From: Actinomycetota bacterium
GTDB taxonomy: Bacteria > Actinomycetota > Actinomycetes > Nanopelagicales > Nanopelagicaceae
DNA length: 15,714 bases
Direction: 5' to 3'
Assembly (NCBI GenBank): GCA_009705165.1
Contig: WLCU01000002.1
Location: 1-15,714, forward strand
Under the pieces are notes generated by a model that was not told where the DNA came from, searched no databases, and saw only the letters and a program-made list of their open reading frames with translations. Of this stretch, positions 14,313-15,714 are shown one piece after another. A program made the position numbers and the translations under genes. Position 1 is the first letter of the stretch. Each line of letters opens with the position of its first letter.

Positions 14313-14936
14313 ATGTCGGGATGGATTCATACCACTGCAAATTGGCTCATTGAAAACAATTTACAAACACCACTTTTTATTTTGCTCATTGTGTTTGCTT
14401 TTGCCGAGGCCGCAGCGTTTGTTGGCTTCGTACTTCCTGGTGAAACTTCATTACTAATCGGTGGCGTCCTTGCCCACTCACATGTTTGGTCTTTTTGGCT
14501 CTTCTTAACCTGCGCAATTATTGGTGCAGTGGCTGGAGATTCTGTCGGGTATGAGGTTGGTAAGCATTTTGGTCCCAGAATTAAAACAACGCAGTTTGGA
14601 AAATTAGTTGGTGAAAAGCGTTGGCGTTTAGCCGAGCATATTTTTTCTAAATACCATGGTGGCGCGATTTTCTTTGGGCGAGCACAAGCGTTACTCCGCG
14701 CCTTGGTCCCTGCTTTGGCTGGAATGCATAACGTCCCTTACCGAACTTTCTTAAAATGGAACGCAGCTGGTGGAATAGTCTTTAGCACTGTTGTTGTTTC
14801 TCTCGGCTACCAATTTGCTAGTTCTCTATCTACCCTAGAAAAATACTTGAAATACTGGGCGATTTTCTTTTTAGCGGTAGTGGTTACCTTGATTTTTATC
14901 TTAAAAAATAAACTTGAAAAAATGATTGAGGAATAA
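14313..14936 (+). CDS. DedA-family membrane protein, second and divergent copy
   Basis: A 207-residue DedA/VTT-family protein with 4-5 hydrophobic segments. FAEAAAFVGFVLPGETSLLIGG (30-51; Glu32, Glu44) and GDSVGYEVGK (75-84) match the family. The third motif reads FGRAQALLRALVPALAG (121-137): both arginines (123, 129) and the later Pro133 are kept, but the Phe/Ile-Pro pair seen in the first DedA (Phe124-Pro125 there) is Gln-Ala here. It also carries Glu where the first copy has Asp in the PGD/E motif. The two copies therefore belong to different subfamilies and probably handle different lipids or have different control. Single-gene unit with a leaderless-type start; its stop lies 1 base from the end of the convergent glycosyltransferase. 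Confidence 0.89.
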   Translation: MSGWIHTTANWLIENNLQTPLFILLIVFAFAEAAAFVGFVLPGETSLLIGGVLAHSHVWSFWLFLTCAIIGAVAGDSVGYEVGKHFGPRIKTTQFGKLVGEKRWRLAEHIFSKYHGGAIFFGRAQALLRALVPALAGMHNVPYRTFLKWNAAGGIVFSTVVVSLGYQFASSLSTLEKYLKYWAIFFLAVVVTLIFILKNKLEKMIEE

Positions 14937-14937
14937 A

Positions 14938-15714
14938 TCAGACCGCAGAGCCATAGGCAGTTTTTGCAATTTCTTCGCGCTTAGCGCGGTACTCCTTCGA
15001 TCCGCCACTTATCAAGTGTTCAAATCGTGCGCCAGATTTAATTAATTCCGCAAGTTCTGTGGGTTTTTCAGTTTCAGTAAATACAACTTCGTCAGGCTTT
15101 GTAATTTGAAAAACTGTGTGTGGTTTAAAGAATCGGTAAATTAATGTCGCACGTCGCAGAAAGAACTGCGAAAGCTGACGCGTTAAATCTTTGACAGTAT
15201 TTTGTTTTGCAGAACTATGGGTCGCAAATTGGTACAAAATTTTGGCAATCTCTGCGCCACCGCTTGTTTGTGGCAACTCTGCGCATTTTTTCGCTATTCC
15301 AGCTCGAGTTTCAGGGTTTTGTAACTGCTTTACTGTTTTTGTAATATCGGCAAGGTCGGCTTGATTTGCTCGCAATGCAAAGCCAAAATCATGACACCAG
15401 CGAGCGCGAGTTTCTTGATCATCTGTGCCTCGAATATTTGAAACAAATACTGTCGGAACTTTTGCGGGCAATAGTTCGTGAACACCGTTGTATCCAGTCG
15501 CACATATTGCGCCGTCAAATGCATGAAGAACTTTGGCTAGCGGGAAGTAGCGGATTGCTCTTACATCTAGACCGGCCGGAACCAGTGAATTGCCAGCTTT
15601 ATCAATAGGTTCTTTGGTTACTACAACTTGCAAATCTTTCCAGCCAATTAGCCCTTCAAGGGCTGCAGTCATTTTCTGGTTAACATCTAAATCCCCTGTA
15701 CCCAACTGAACCAA
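14938..15714 (-). CDS. GT-B glycosyltransferase, C-terminal part, with C-terminal extension (N-terminus outside window)
   Basis: The frame is open to the right edge, so only the last 258 residues are visible. The first ~165 resemble the donor-binding C-domain of GT-B enzymes of the MurG / GT28 kind, which use a nucleotide-sugar: a strand-helix stretch, then GAICATGYNGVHELLPAKVPTVFV split around Gly74-Glu80, and NIRGTDDQETRA (93-104; Asp99, Gln100), followed by the usual closing helix. Donor and acceptor are not identifiable; a cell-envelope glycolipid or polysaccharide is the likely product. After the domain come about 90 residues (170-258) rich in Lys, Arg and Glu with no membrane segment and no family I recognise. 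The 3' end is 1 base from the second DedA gene. Confidence 0.8.
   Translation of the reverse strand: MVQLGTGDLDVNQKMTAALEGLIGWKDLQVVVTKEPIDKAGNSLVPAGLDVRAIRYFPLAKVLHAFDGAICATGYNGVHELLPAKVPTVFVSNIRGTDDQETRARWCHDFGFALRANQADLADITKTVKQLQNPETRAGIAKKCAELPQTSGGAEIAKILYQFATHSSAKQNTVKDLTRQLSQFFLRRATLIYRFFKPHTVFQITKPDEVVFTETEKPTELAELIKSGARFEHLISGGSKEYRAKREEIAKTAYGSAV

Noticed and set aside
1..15714. CRISPR array, insertion sequence, transposase, integrase or att-site repeats
   Set aside because: No regularly spaced direct repeats, transposase-like frame or paired terminal repeats were seen on either strand.

Overview
The window looks like chromosomal DNA from a streamlined, low-GC actinobacterium, plausibly of the freshwater acI / Nanopelagicales type. 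Three things suggest this. The cluster of tadA, its acidic 'tRNA adenosine deaminase-associated' partner and upp is an actinobacterial arrangement. Base composition looks AT-leaning by eye. Packing is extreme: almost every gene touches or overlaps its neighbour, and no stretch of even 120 bases lacks a gene. The lineage is an inference from gene content; no rRNA or marker-gene comparison was possible. No tRNA, rRNA, CRISPR array, insertion sequence or convincing rho-independent terminator was seen.

Layout. (1) 1-901, plus strand: the 3' end of an unrecognised, beta-rich, four-cysteine protein whose frame is open to the left edge, then a small unrecognised gene. Both use codons unlike the rest of the window and look acquired. 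(2) 913-4771: a succinate-semialdehyde-type aldehyde dehydrogenase (minus) diverges from a KimA-like potassium permease (plus). The permease carries a USP-like cytosolic domain and, unusually, a C-terminal OB-fold. The short gap between them holds a symmetrical pair of -10 elements and a perfect 15-base palindrome. (3) 4743-5740, minus: tadA and its associated protein, diverging from (4) 5795-8412, plus: upp, an ACT-domain malic enzyme and a DedA membrane protein, packed as one operon.

(5) 8357-11617, minus: an ABC-F ATPase of the Uup type, a UPF0114/YqhA membrane protein and a YdcZ-type DMT transporter, as one operon. (6) 11642-13707, plus: kynU and kynA, which take tryptophan towards anthranilate; the formamidase between them in the pathway is not in the window. 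(7) 13704-14279, minus: a nitroreductase-family flavoprotein. (8) 14313-14936, plus: a second, divergent DedA. (9) 14938 to the right edge, minus: the C-terminal part of a GT-B glycosyltransferase with a C-terminal extension.

The genes are mostly independent housekeeping or catabolic modules: potassium uptake, wobble-base editing, uracil salvage, C4/C3 carbon balance, tryptophan breakdown, aldehyde oxidation and envelope maintenance. Several divergent gaps contain a TAnnnT hexamer exactly 6 bases before an ATG with no well-placed Shine-Dalgarno, which predicts leaderless mRNAs. The observations most worth following are the permease/USP/OB-fold fusion, the composite regulatory gap before it, and the foreign-looking genes at the left edge.
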